Positions 32,874-42,449 of a stretch of 64,000 bases of DNA are shown piece after piece. Each line of letters starts with the position of its first letter. Position 1 is the stretch's first letter. The stretch covers positions 55,708,256 through 55,772,255 of the forward strand of contig NC_089821.1 in the NCBI RefSeq assembly GCF_035046505.1, in the 5' to 3' direction. The notes beneath the pieces are model-generated. The model had not been told where the DNA came from. It worked only from the letters and a program-made list of their open reading frames with translations, and made no database searches. The DNA is from Tiliqua scincoides. Taxonomy: Eukaryota; Chordata; Lepidosauria; Squamata; Scincidae. Both the position numbers and the translations under genes were made by a program.

Positions 32874-32886
32874 ATTCTGCCTAAAT

Positions 32887-33071
32887 CAAGAGTGGGCAAA
32901 CGTTTTGGCAGGAGGGCCACATCATCGCTCTGACACTGTGTCGGGGGCTGAGAAAAAAAGCTGAAAAATGAGGGGAAAAAAGCCTCATTGGAGACTGGGG
33001 GCTCCCTGCGGGCTAAATTGGAGGTCCCTGAGGTTTGCAAGTGGCCCCTGGGCGGGGTTTGCCCACCACTG
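32887..33071. mobile_element. Non-autonomous hAT element (CAAGAGTGGGCAAAC ends)
   Basis: It begins CAAGAGTGGGCAAACGTTTT and ends GGCGGGGTTTGCCCACCACT then G, imperfect inverted ends of hAT type. Flanks GCCTAAAT (32879-32886) and GTCTAAAG (33072-33079) match at 6 of 8 positions. The AGGAGGGCCACATC and GAGACTGGGGGCTCCCTGCG interior is GC-rich. No transposase. Confidence 0.78.
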
Positions 33072-34429
33072 GTCTAAAGCCATACATTCCCTTTTCCCAT
33101 CTTTTCCGTTTTCTTCCAATATCTACTTTCTCCCAAATCTACTGACTAGCAACACAAATTCAACCACAGTCCAACCCCGCTTGCGTCTAACTATCCTGCA
33201 ACAAAGGGGCCCTTTTTTTCCACTTTACATCTTGGCTGCTTTGACAGCAGCAAACCCTCCTATTTATCTTGTTGTATTTTTCCCATTCTCACATTAATCT
33301 TGAGCAGAAAGGGCAAAGCTCTCTCCTGGTAATTTTTCTTCCTCAAAAACAATCATACAAACTGGCTCCTAATGAAGAGAAAGGATAATCCAAATTCAAG
33401 TTCTCTCCAGGGTCTCCTTTTCCTGGTAGCATTCTTTGTGAAACAAACTTGGCATCCACTCTCTGCTATGGACGTGTCTCATGGAAAGCAACCCAGACAA
33501 TGTATGCGCACTTTACAACCTCTTTTCCTCATGTGGAGTTACCACTGATATCTGTTTCTCTTTACCGTACCTTTATAGCACATCCTACTTAGCATTTAAT
33601 TTGCTCAAAGCAAACTAAATAAAAAAAAAGCACCTGGCACTATATGACCACTTGATTCTAAAGCCAGAAGAACAATACTTTTGAGCAGTGATAAGTAATT
33701 TTAGTGGCACATTACAAGATGATTTATTATTGCCTTCTATGGGGGTAAATATGAACCTTAGGTCTCCTGTATGGCAGCCAGGCATGGCTTGGTCAAGCTT
33801 GTTTCTCTGTGTGAATTACTGTATAAGATAAAATAAACTTCAATGGAACAGTCATGACACGGTTCTGATATCTAGTATAAAGGAAGTCATTTATTTCTTT
33901 GGTCTGTATCCTGAATCTGATGAGTCAGTGTCCTGTGTGTAAGGAGGGTAGGAGCTTCTTCCAATGAGTTTCCTGGAAAATCAGGTTGAATTCCTCTAAA
34001 GAGAGTCAATAAGAATGACAAAGTGCACACTGCCAAATATTTATAGCATAGATGGAAACAAAAATAAACTTCTCAGTTAAAGCTGCCAACATCCAGCCAA
34101 TCCTGCATATCATTGTGCATTGATTACTCACCTAAAATCAAACGCACCATTTGGAAATGGACAGAAGAAAATTCTAAGCAACCAGGGTTTTCCTTCTTCC
34201 GTGTCTGAAAATGATAAAAACAAACACACACAGTGTGATCCTAACAATCCATCTTCCCCTCTCTTTCTCTTTATCTAACATACACACAAAGGGACACATG
34301 AAAGCAGGTATAAACACTATTGTTACAGGGGCATGATATGTTCTGATTCACAAAGTTTACTCTCACCAATAGTACCTGCTCTAGAGTCACACTGCTGACT
34401 TTTTTCTGAGTCAAAATGCTTAACTGCCC
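33072..34429. other. No recognised feature (1.36 kb)
   Basis: AT-leaning unique-looking DNA. A frame at 32968-33297 runs out of the hAT element and has no domain. No splice-linked exon was identified. Confidence 0.4.
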
Positions 34430-34656
34430 AGTCCTATCCCCCACTATGTTATAGCAGGGCACTGACGGGGGCAGGAGTGTGAGCAGACTGGGCAGAGGAG
34501 GGGGTGTGATCGGTGGCACTGGCTAATGTTGGAAGCTTATTCCGCTGACCCCAAGGAGACCTCCCACCTGCTAAATACCTCCCATGGAATGCAGTGCAGT
34601 CTGTGCCGACCCTGCCGGATCAGCGTGGGAGAATTTGTGTTGGATTGGGCTGCCCA
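34430..34656. mobile_element. AATCCTA-type foldback element
   Basis: It opens CTGCCCAGTCCTATCCCCCA and closes TTGTGTTGGATTGGGCTGCC. It contains TGGAATGCAGTGCAGTCTGT, related to the 'catcctgcagt...' blocks, and CCCCAAGGAGACCTCCC. Mid-length variant. Confidence 0.6.
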
Positions 34657-35439
34657 GCAACTTCCTATTTCAGGTGAGTGGTACAAACTTTGTACTGGGC
34701 TGCAGATTACATACTAACATATGTAACTACTTTCAAATACGTGAATTCTTTTGGCATCATTTATAATAGATTTATTGCACACAAACTGTCAGGAAGGAAA
34801 CACTTAAAGATTTAAAGTTTCCTGGTTTAAAAAACCAAACACTTATATTGATAAGTCACTGAGAAAATGCTAAGAGATTAGCACGTTATGTTAACATTTT
34901 GCTATATGATACCTAATCATTTACAGGAAATGAGCCAAGAGATTGATTAGCAATGGAAAAAAAACATTCAAAATGCCTTTGCTATTCTTTGTTGGGGGAG
35001 ATAGAGGATGGATGAGCGTAGGAGGGAGAGAAGTTAAGTAGGGTCTGGGGCAGAGCGAGCTAAAGGAAATTGGGAAAATTAAACAAATAAAAGGAAAAAT
35101 GCAGGAAAGAGAGAGTGAGAGAAGATATGTTAACGAAACAGCTTTCTAATAAAAAAAAACTTGGGACTATTTCATTAATATTTCCTTGGCACAATATACT
35201 ATCATCCTTTTTCACACAAGGCTTAAAAGGTAAGAAGAGTTATCTAAATATAAGAGGTGGAAATGAGCAGAAGAAGTTGCCAGTAACTTGAGCCATGTGA
35301 TAAACTACCTAATGAGTTGACCAGGTAAAACCAGCAGAGAGTTTGAATGACTTGCCCTTTTTAACTTTTCAGTATCAGAATTGTCATGTATAATTATATC
35401 CAGGAACTTCACAGGCTGTTCATCAAGTAGCTAACCTAC
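34657..35439. other. No recognised feature
   Basis: AT-rich, unique-looking DNA. Confidence 0.4.
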
Positions 35440-35530
35440 TTGAAAGAGTTTATTTTATTTAATTTTATTTCTTTATTTTTAAGTTTATATTCCACTTTTC
35501 GAAAAGAAATAAAGGCGGACAACAACAATC
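35440..35530 (-). repeat. Possible old LINE/SINE 3' tail of the GCGG type
   Basis: On the minus strand GTCCGCCTTTATTTCTTTTC, then AAAAGTGGAATATAAACTTA, resembles the 'CCGCC...GGCGGTATATAAATA' tail seen at 22690-22735 and 54450-54520, degenerated and followed by T/A-rich DNA. Confidence 0.35.
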
Positions 35531-35548
35531 TTTATATAACGCAATCAT

Positions 35549-35700
35549 GCAGCAACTGTTACCCTGCACATACCCAATCTCGTCTGATCTTGGAAGCTAA
35601 GCAGGGTCAGGCCTGGTTAGTACTTGGATGGGAGACCGCCTGGGAATACTGGGTGCTGTAGGCTTATACCATAGTCTCTCGAGACTGAAGGTTGCCAACC
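35549..35700 (+). mobile_element. 5S rRNA-derived SINE, copy 3
   Basis: The head GCAGCAACTGTTACCCTGCA is shared with copy 1. It is followed by 5S blocks ATCTCGTCTGATCTTGGAAG, AAGCTAAGCAGGGTC (A-box region, 35594-35608) and TACTTGGATGGGAGACCGCC (C-box region, 35621-35640). The tail keeps the hairpin AGTCT (35673-35677) and AGACT (35682-35686), with a CTCG loop instead of TTCG. No clear target duplication. Confidence 0.92.
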
Positions 35701-37135
35701 AATACCTGAATAAAAACTGTATATCTGCCATGGGAAGACTGGCACCCTTCCATAGGAGGGATGTACTGCTGTGGAGGGGTCTCCTGGCCAAGGTGGCAGG
35801 CAGAGGCTGTGATCTGCCAGGGTTCAGGTGGTCATCCTGGACCTCAGAGCTCTATGGCAAGGAGGCAGTTGCACCACCCTTTGTTCTCCGCCACCCTCTT
35901 GGAACTTTCTCACTTCCTTAAGAGGGGCATATGGGGCTGACCCACTGACCAGCACCAACGCTCTGGCATTACAGTTGAGGCAGCACCCAGCCAGTAAGTT
36001 GGGAAGCTCTCCTATGCAAGGGATTGCAGCTGCGCCTGGACTGCAGCCAATGCCAAGGCGCAGGCCACTCTGCCGAATGTTTGGGCACGCTCACTGGCTC
36101 CCTTGGCTCCTTCCGCCCAGCCAGCTCCCTAGCAGCATGAGATGTGGGCTGCAGATGACCCACCACAGTGGCTCCTCCCCACCTGTCCATGGAGGCTAGT
36201 GGATGGACAAAATGCAACAATTATTAAAACAGAAACAACAAAACAACATAAAAGAGAGGGGTAAAGAGTACAGCTTGTCATGCCAGCCTAACCATTTGCT
36301 GCAGTAGTTTTATCGCTGTGATATTAAAACCCTTGTTAAGTGTGAGGGTCCACAATCAGTGCATTACTATTGTGGCATATGGCCAAGGATGATCTCACTC
36401 TTGTGTATCAAGGCAAGTCAAGTTACAGTTTTTATGGTTTACTTCTCTGGGTCCACAGGGGTGGCACAGCCCAGAACACTACCCAGTGCCACCCCAAGTC
36501 CACTGCTAGGAACTCTCCACAAAAATTAAATCCGCTACCTTGATCACGGCACAGTTTCTTCAAATGTGGAAGCGCATAACTTTTTTAAAGCGACTGTGCA
36601 AATGACACATCACTTCCAGGATGTGTTATCAGTAAAAACTAAGATACGGTTACACAAAGGATATATTGTTGCTCATTCATGTTTCCTCTTAAGAAGCCAT
36701 TTCAGAGGGTTATTATAATTTGTTCCTATCTAGGAGCGGTGTGGCTGTTGATTCAGTAGTGCATAAATCAATTCCTGTTCACAAAGCAGTCACTAAGAGA
36801 AGACAACGACTGTATCAGACATGCAAGTGCTGTGGTGTGAACAAAAGGACAACAAAATATTCCATTGCTTTTATATTTCTCTAGAGAGTCCAGTTCTTGT
36901 CTCTTTTAGTCCTAGTATGCAAATTATCTACCCAGCATGGTTGCTGGCAGGAACATAAACCATAAGGGAACCTCTCCATGGAATTAGCAGCTTGTGTGAA
37001 ATGGCACTCAAGTGGTCCAGGTCAATTCTAGCCACATAAGCCTCCCTCCCCTGAAATGAGTAATGTGTTTGATGTGGTTAGAATTGGCTGAAACCATACA
37101 GAAACCACTTCACACAACTGCCTAACTGCATGGAC
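35701..37135. other. No recognised gene (1.4 kb); GC-rich first third
   Basis: 35700-36200 is GC-rich with several overlapping frames but no known domain. The rest is AT-leaning. GTGGCACAGCCCAGAACACT...CCAGTGCCACCCC near 36462-36505 forms a weak inverted repeat, possibly part of a transposon remnant. Confidence 0.35.
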
Positions 37136-37425
37136 ATAAGAACACAGGGTGAGCCCTGCTGGATCAAACCAACATTCAAACTAGTCTAACATCCTGTTTC
37201 CCACAACGGCGAGACTGTTCCTTCCTGGAAGCCGCAAGCAGGACATGAAGGCAAAAGCCTTTCACCAACTAGCCGATATTTAGCAGCTTGCTGCCTCTGA
37301 ACTTGGAGGTTCTATTTTTAACTGTCATTGCTAAAAGACATTGAAAGAACTGTCCACCATGAACTCATCCAATTCCCTATTAAAGCCCTGTAAACCAGAA
37401 AGGTAGCATGTCACATGGATAACAT
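37136..37425 (-). mobile_element. Old CR1/L2-like LINE 3' end, antisense
   Basis: The plus strand reads ACATAAGAACACAGGGTGAG then CCCTGCTGGATCAAACC and GCAAGCAGGACATGAAGGC, the antisense of a CR1-family 3' end with its 'TTCTTATGT' tail. A run resembling coding 3' sequence (ATCCAATTCCCTATTAAAGC, about 37368) follows. Heavily diverged, the oldest CR1-type piece here. Confidence 0.7.
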
Positions 37426-37513
37426 ATGAATTGACCCTAAGAGACAGGTAACTAAATATGGACCACTGGGTGACCCCATAAGGCTGTGATGAAACTAGTT
37501 CCTATGGCAGCAT
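37426..37513. other. Short unrecognised spacer
   Basis: No feature seen. Confidence 0.4.
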
Positions 37514-38066
37514 ATTACTGCAGTGATGTCACTAGGGGATGCAGTGGGTGTGGACCACACTGGGTGATATACTCAGGAGGGGTGACACCACTGCTGTAAA
37601 AATCTTGGTATTGTGAAAATCTTGGTATTTTTGAATAGTACCATCATGTTATCATTTGATGCATAATTTAATGCCGAATGCAATGAAACAAACCACACTG
37701 AAATATCTGTATTCTAGCAAAAGTTATAGCCAAATAACCAGAAAAGGAAAACACAACTGCCTTATGTAACAAACACTGCATTTTTTAAACTCAAAACTGG
37801 CCAATGAGAATGACTGTTTTGAGAGCCAATGAGGTGTCATTATGACACAGCAGGGAACCAATAAGGTGTTAGTATGACTCAGCTCTCATTTCCATGTATC
37901 AGAGCTAATACTAGAAGTCTTATTCTGCTGCGCGAGTTCTGCCATCAAGTTGGCAACTGGTATTTTTTGGGTTACTGTTCAGTTGGGTGAACTGAATTGT
38001 TTTGTATTAAAACAGATAAATGAAGTTAATGGGGGTGACACCAACCTAGTTGGGTGTATGATGCTA
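37514..38066. mobile_element. hAT-like element (CAGTGRTGTCACTAGG end), partial
   Basis: The left end CAGTGATGTCACTAGGGGAT and the internal blocks TACCATCATGTTATCA, GAATGCAATGAAAC, TGAAATATCTGTATTC, CAAAAGTTATAGCC and AACCAGAAAAGG run parallel to the complete element at 44491-45856 and its right part near 45600-45730. The right end fades after GGGGGTGACACCAACCTAGT. No 8-bp duplication was found. The first 76 bp are themselves a palindrome ending TGACACCACTG. Confidence 0.62.
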
Positions 38067-39227
38067 TAATTTCCTCGGCATGGTCTGGTACAAGAGCAGG
38101 TCACAAACTTTAGTGATGCCTTTAGACAGAATTGACTTTCAGTTGCGGTTGACCTACCAGTCTTGCCAGAATATAATTGAATTATTTGAACCCCAGGAAT
38201 GAGGGTGCAGTTGGGTGTTTTACCTTCAACTGTAACTGTCATTATTAAAATGGCGCTACTGATGATGACAATGACTCTAAGCCCCAGATAGCACGTTCCA
38301 ATGAGGTAAAACAAAAGCATAATGGCAGACACTGTGCTTCACGGAATGGTAAAATAACTTAAGACTGTCAAGTGGCTCCAACAGATGCACAGGAGGAGCA
38401 TGGTGTGGCATGTTTGAAAGGTCGGTTTGCAACGTATAAATTCTCCTCTGAACACAGTGAAGTGAATTCTGGCTCATGCCTTTACTAATGCTTAAAAATC
38501 TCCACTTAATGGATTTGCAGTCCCACTGCGTTAAGCACTAACTTAATGCTAAGTATTATTAAAAAGTTATCCTTCCTTCTTTGACAGCTTTCCCCTCCTC
38601 CCACCGTGTTCCCTGTCCATGTCCCTCTTATAGCATGTTTGCAAGACCAGAAAGTAAGTGCCCTGTTTTCATACCCTCTGGCCTCTGCCATCTGATCCTT
38701 TCTACTAGTCCTCAGAAGCTTTAAATAGTCAGCATTATTTTCAAGGCATGTTTGAACTTGTCCTTAAACACTCCAGGAATAATCCTTGAGAGCTTGCTCA
38801 ACTGTGTGTATCCCTGTAACAACACACCCCAGCCCTGGCCCTGACTGAGGTCAGTCCTCAAAGGGGACTGAAATGCTGTTCCCAATAGAGGAGAGTGCCA
38901 TATAACAGAAGCCCAACATCCTGATACTGGCGCCATTATTTTGTCTCCTGGTGCTATCTCTGTGCACAGTGAAGCTCTTTTCAGCAAAGCCTGAAATGAA
39001 AGCCTGCCTTCAGAAAAGAACGCACAGATCTACGAGGATCTGGATGCAAACCAAATTGTTTCTTTCCATGTTTGATATCCTCTATCTAATGGCATGCTTA
39101 CAGCTTCAGAAATACCAAGGCTCTATTCTGAGACTGTGGAGTGCCTTTCTAAGAGACCAAAGCATTTATTCATTCTGAAGCCTTAGCTGCTGCACCAAAG
39201 TACTTTTTTAAAGCCGCTACATATAAA
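38067..39227. other. No recognised feature
   Basis: A minus-strand frame at 37979-38332 encodes a hydrophobic segment but matches no family I can name and overlaps transposon sequence. No exon is claimed. Confidence 0.4.
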
Positions 39228-39345
39228 CTATACAGGACTGCCCCTTATCCAGAGGGGGTGCATGCGGGGGTCACATAGGCCTCCAGACTTGATCTGTGGA
39301 TAACTGAATCCATAGATACAACATCTGCAGACATGGCCCCACCCC
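39228..39345. mobile_element. Possible Tigger/pogo-like terminal fragment
   Basis: CAGGACTGCCCCTTATCCAG then GGTCACATAGGCCTCCAGAC and TGTGGATAACTGAATCCATA resembles Tigger-type ends ('CCTTATCCGCGG...GGATAACGGAATCCGC'). No matching far end was seen. Confidence 0.4.
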
Positions 39346-39504
39346 TCCCAGTATTTAAAACCCAGCAACCAAATCCAACCCTACCAAAATACAAAATTAA
39401 TCACCGCTAATGACGCAGGAATTATCCGAGGGCTCTCTGCAGCACTCACCTACTGAAGCCTGCTGTGTCTTAGTTTCAACTTTTTCTGGGAGAATGCCAT
39501 AAAG
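39346..39504. other. Short unrecognised spacer
   Basis: No feature seen. Confidence 0.4.
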
Positions 39505-39692
39505 AGCATAGTAGCCTGCCATGCGCAATCAGGCTAGGGGTCTATCTAGTTCAGTTTTGTCCACACTTCCTGACAGCATCTCTCCTGAGTTTCAAATAGG
39601 GGTCTTTCCCATTCATCCCTAGAAAGGTCAGGAATTGAACCTGGGGTCTTCTGCAAACAACAGAGGTGTTCTGCCACTGAGCTGGTGCCCTG
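39505..39692 (-). mobile_element. tRNA-derived SINE of squamate type, copy 3, antisense
   Basis: On the minus strand it opens GGCACCAGCTCAGTGGCAGA (box A), then ACCCCAGGTTCAATTCCTGA (box B GGTTCAATTCC). It runs through AACTCAGGAGAGATGCTGTC to AACTGAACTAGATAGACCCC. Of the three copies this has the best preserved tRNA-like promoter. Confidence 0.82.
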
Positions 39693-40070
39693 CTTTATGT
39701 AAGCTCTGTAGGACCAATGATGTTAAGAGTGATCAAAATGTAGTTGGCTAAAAAGAATAAAAATCATCTGAAGAAAGAGAGGGACATTTCCTACTGAAAC
39801 GAAGTCAGCAACTGAACACTAAGTACTGTCAGGGAATAACATCCAAATCCAATTCCATTTGTACTAAGAGAAATAATGCAGATCTGACATCTGCCCCCAA
39901 TTCCATAAATAGGTTCCTAGGTAACACCCAACCATTCCTAAAGTTCTAAAGCTACCCAATCACCCCCAACATGGTTTCATTCTGTTTTGTGCCCCCTGCC
40001 ACTATTCAAAAATAAACAACCCACCCACTGAGCCTCAGTGCATGAACATTTGACTAGGTGTTTAAAGTAA
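39693..40070. other. No recognised feature
   Basis: AT-leaning spacer. Confidence 0.4.
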
Positions 40071-40156
40071 CAGCCCAGTCTATGCATGTCTACTAAGATG
40101 AAGGGTCAATTGAGGTCAATTGGGCTTATCCCCTGGTAAGTGTGCACAAGATTTGA
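40071..40156. repeat. Palindromic squamate-type short repeat, copy 3
   Basis: CAGCCCAGTCTATGCATGTC and TACTAAGATGAAGGG, then GTCAATTGGGCTTATCCCCT and GGTAAGTGTGCACAAGATTT form imperfect arms. Diverged. Confidence 0.65.
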
Positions 40157-40157
40157 G

Positions 40158-40455
40158 TCTTATAGTTCAATCCTATGCCAGCCTCTGCTGGCCAGCCTCT
40201 GCTGGCAGGATGAGCAAACTGTGCCAGCATGGAGGCCCATCCCACCTGCCTCCTATCAATAGTTGGAGGCCAGCATCTGCCAGGGCAGGTACATACTTGG
40301 CAGGATGGCAGGAGGGTAGGGGAATGGGGAAATGCTGTGGGAAGGGGTGTTTCTGGGCATGGGAGAATAGGAAGAAGGTTAGGTTATGCCTCAGAGGGGT
40401 GGGGATGGCAGAAGAGGCCTCCGCCATATCCTATCCCTCCTGCCAAGTCTGAGAA
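40158..40455. mobile_element. AATCCTA-type foldback element
   Basis: It starts ATAGTTCAATCCTATGCCAG and ends CATATCCTATCCCTCCTGCC-like. GCCAGCCTCTGCTGGCCAGC at the left is a local hairpin and duplication. Classification is moderate. Confidence 0.5.
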
Positions 40456-40472
40456 GCCCAACACAGGGCAAC

Positions 40473-40553
40473 CCTTTTCAGGCACACTAGACGCTGTTCC
40501 AGAACCACCATTCAGAACGCGTAACCATAGTCTTTCAAGACTGAAGGTTGCCA
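40473..40553 (+). mobile_element. Very short 3' end of the non-CR1 LINE, sense
   Basis: TTTTCAGGCACACTAGACGC, TGTTCCAGAACCACCATTCA, then GTAACCATAG and the AGTCT-TTCA-AGACT hairpin (40529-40542) ending GGTTGCCAAC match, by eye, the last 80 bp of the LINE at 40675-41479. It lies about 120 bp from that LINE in opposite orientation. A 5'-truncated insertion. Confidence 0.85.
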
Positions 40554-40664
40554 ACAACACAACACACATTGGGTCTTTTTATTTCTTAAAGTGAGTGAGA
40601 AATGTTAGCTAATATTTTAAAATAGCAAAGACTTCTTGAAAGTACTTATTACACTTTTACAGCA
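40554..40664. other. Short AT-rich spacer
   Basis: No feature seen. Bases 40665-40674 (CAATCTATTC) beyond it are a target-site duplication. Confidence 0.4.
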
Positions 40665-40674
40665 CAATCTATTC

Positions 40675-41479
40675 CAATCTGTAGGCAACCTTCAGTCTCA
40701 AAAGATTATGGTATCGCGCTCTGAATGGTGGTTCTGGAACAGCGTCTAGTGTGGCTGAAAAGGCTGATTCGGGAGTGACAATCCCTTCCACACTGGGAGC
40801 AAGTGCAGTCTGTCCCTGGTCTGTCTCCCTGGCTATGGGCCTTCCTTCTTTGCCTCTTTGCCTCAGTCTGTTGGCCAAGTGTCTCTTCAAACTGGGAAAG
40901 GCCATGCTGCACAGCCTGCCTCCAAGCAGGCCACTCAGACGCCAGGGTTTCCCATCTGTTGAGGTCCACTCCTAAGGCCTTCAGATCCCTCTTGCAGATG
41001 TCCTTGTATCGCAGCTGTGGTCTACCTGTAGGGCACTTTCCTTGCACGAGTTCTCCATAGAGGAGATCCTTTGGGATCCGGCCATCATCCATTCTCACGA
41101 CATGACCGAGCCAACGCAGGGGTCTCTGTTTCAGCAGTGCATACATGCTAGGGATTCCAGCATGTTCCAGGACTGTGTTGTTTGGAACTTTGTCCTGCCA
41201 GGTGATGCCGAGAATGTGTCGGAGGCAGCGCATGTGGAAAGCGTTCAGTTACCTCTCCTGTTGTGAGCGAAGAGTCCATGACTCGCTGCAGTACAGAAGT
41301 ATACTCAGGACGCAAGCTCTGTAGACCTGGATCTTGGTATGTTCCGTCAGCTTCTTGTTGGACCAGACTCTTTATGAGTCTGGAAAACGTGGTAGCTGTT
41401 TTACCGATGCATTTGTTTAGCTCGGTATCGAGAGAAAGAGTGTTGGAGATCGTTGAGCCAAGGTACACAAAGTCATGGA
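40675..41479 (-). mobile_element. Non-CR1 LINE, 5'-truncated, with 10-bp target duplication
   Basis: This 805-bp minus-strand LINE remnant is bounded by perfect 10-bp duplications CAATCTATTC (40665-40674 and 41480-41489), the hallmark of target-primed insertion. It encodes the region after the reverse-transcriptase core. The 3' UTR is only about 30 nt and ends GGTTGCC plus a few bases, with no poly(A). It interrupts a palindromic repeat whose left arm (40661-40674) and remainder (41490-41566) lie on either side. The clade is not settled: the protein is unlike CR1, and I recall similar C-termini in RTE-, Vingi- and related non-LTR groups without being able to choose. Confidence 0.9.
40706..41479 (-). 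pseudogene. LINE ORF2 C-terminal region with CCHC-type zinc finger
   Basis: The continuous part (40706-41233, 175 codons) carries MRCLRHILGITWQDKVPN, RPLRWLGHVVRMDDGRIPKD, the GRPQLRYKDICKRDLKALG block and a cysteine/histidine motif CSQCGRDCHSRISLFSHTRR followed by C, a likely nucleic-acid-binding finger. An upstream piece in another register (41268-41479) gives MYLGSTISNTLSLDTELNK. The register change near 41235-41290 makes the copy non-functional. The stop codon (TAA at 40708-40706) lies at the edge of the 3' hairpin, so coding sequence and tail nearly overlap. Confidence 0.85.
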
Positions 41480-41489
41480 CAATCTATTC

Positions 41490-41566
41490 ATGTCTACTCA
41501 AAAGTAAGTCCCATTGTGTTCAATGGGGCTTACTCCTTGGTAAGTGAAGTGAGGTAGGATTTCAGC
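41490..41566. repeat. Palindromic squamate-type short repeat, copy 4 (interrupted by LINE)
   Basis: ATGTCTACTCAAAAGTAAGT, CCCATTGTGTTCAATGGGGC and TTACTCCTTGGTAAG form the palindrome core. It ends GAGGTAGGATTTCAGCC. Its left arm start (GCACAATCTATTC, 40662-40674) lies on the other side of the LINE insertion. Confidence 0.8.
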
Positions 41567-41704
41567 CTTACACAGTTTGAGATGTGCAGGAGGGGACTGG
41601 AGATAATCATAAGAGCCAGCAGCTTATCTTTAGGAAGTGGAATTGAGGAATTATGTGAATAAATGATGAGGCCAAACCACCTACTGCTCAGCGCTCCTGC
41701 TGCA
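41567..41704. other. Short unrecognised spacer
   Basis: No feature seen. Confidence 0.4.
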
Positions 41705-41975
41705 ACAACAACAACAACAACAACAGTATTTATATACCTCTTTTCAACAAAAAGTTCACAAAGCGGTTTACAGAGAAAATCAAATATCTAATGGCTCCCT
41801 GTCCCAAAAGGGCTCACAATCTAAAAAGATGCAACACCAGCAGACAGCCACTAGAAAAGACACTGCTGGGGTGAGGTGGGCCAGTTACTCTCCCCCTGCT
41901 AAATAAAAGACGAGCACCCACTTGAAAAAGTGCCTCTTAACCAGTTAGCAGTGGTTAAGCAGCAACTTTCCTCTC
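41705..41975 (-). mobile_element. SINE/LINE 3' end with GCGG...TATATAAATAC tail and (CAA)n
   Basis: On the plus strand a (CAA)n run (41705-41727) is followed by GTATTTATATACCTCTTTTC, CACAAAGCGGTTTACAGAG and GGCTCCCTGTCCCAAAAGGG. The minus-strand 3' end therefore reads GTAAACCGCTTTG...GAGGTATATAAATAC(TTG)n. This tail form is shared with the tRNA-type SINE at 22402 and 54411. Blocks TTACTCTCCCCCTGCTAAAT and CTTAACCAGTTAGCAG recall a widespread lizard repeat. Confidence 0.75.
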
Positions 41976-42052
41976 AGGTTGCAGTGCCTTGCTTGCTACC
42001 CTCTTCAGGTTCCTGTACATGCGCAGGTAACCTATCACAGTCAGCCAACTCA
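41976..42052. other. Short unrecognised spacer
   Basis: No feature seen. Confidence 0.4.
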
Positions 42053-42187
42053 GAGCCCGGTCTTCTGCCTGTCTACTTGGAAGCAAGCCCAGTCTAGTCA
42101 ATGGGGCTTACTCCCAGGATAGTGTGGATAGGGTTGCAGCCTCAGAGCCCAATCTCCTGCATGTCTACTCAGGAGCAAGCCCTAGTG
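42053..42187. repeat. Palindromic squamate-type short repeats, copy 5 plus partial copy
   Basis: 42053-42140 has GCCTGTCTACTTGGAAGCAA, GTCAATGGGGCTTACTCCCA and ATAGGGTTGCAGCC. A second left arm (CCAATCTCCTGCATGTCTAC then TCAGGAGCAAGCCC) follows at 42147-42187. Two copies in direct tandem. Confidence 0.75.
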
Positions 42188-42418
42188 GCTTAGATTGCAG
42201 AGACAATTGGGCTGCTGCAGCCTTGCCAGGAGGAGAGAGGAGGCTAAGGGGCAGGCAAGTAGAGAGAGGACTATGACGAGCAGAGGAGAGTAGGTGGTGC
42301 AGGGCAGGGGAGTGGTGAGCAACTGGTCCCGCTGCACAAGGGGAAATGCCTTCTCAGTCCAGGCTGGGCTCCACAAGAGTCTCTCGGGGCTACGCCTGCC
42401 TCTCGGGGGCTCCATCCT

Positions 42419-42449
<31 letters not shown>

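Noticed and set aside
13704-35700. Genuine 5S rRNA genes
   Set aside because: The three 5S-like copies have altered 5' ends and a LINE-type tail instead of a T-run terminator. One has target-site duplications, so they are SINEs.
37979-38332. 117-codon minus-strand frame with a hydrophobic N-terminal segment
   Set aside because: It briefly suggested a membrane protein, but the sequence matches no family I can name and its C-terminal part lies in hAT-derived repeat DNA.
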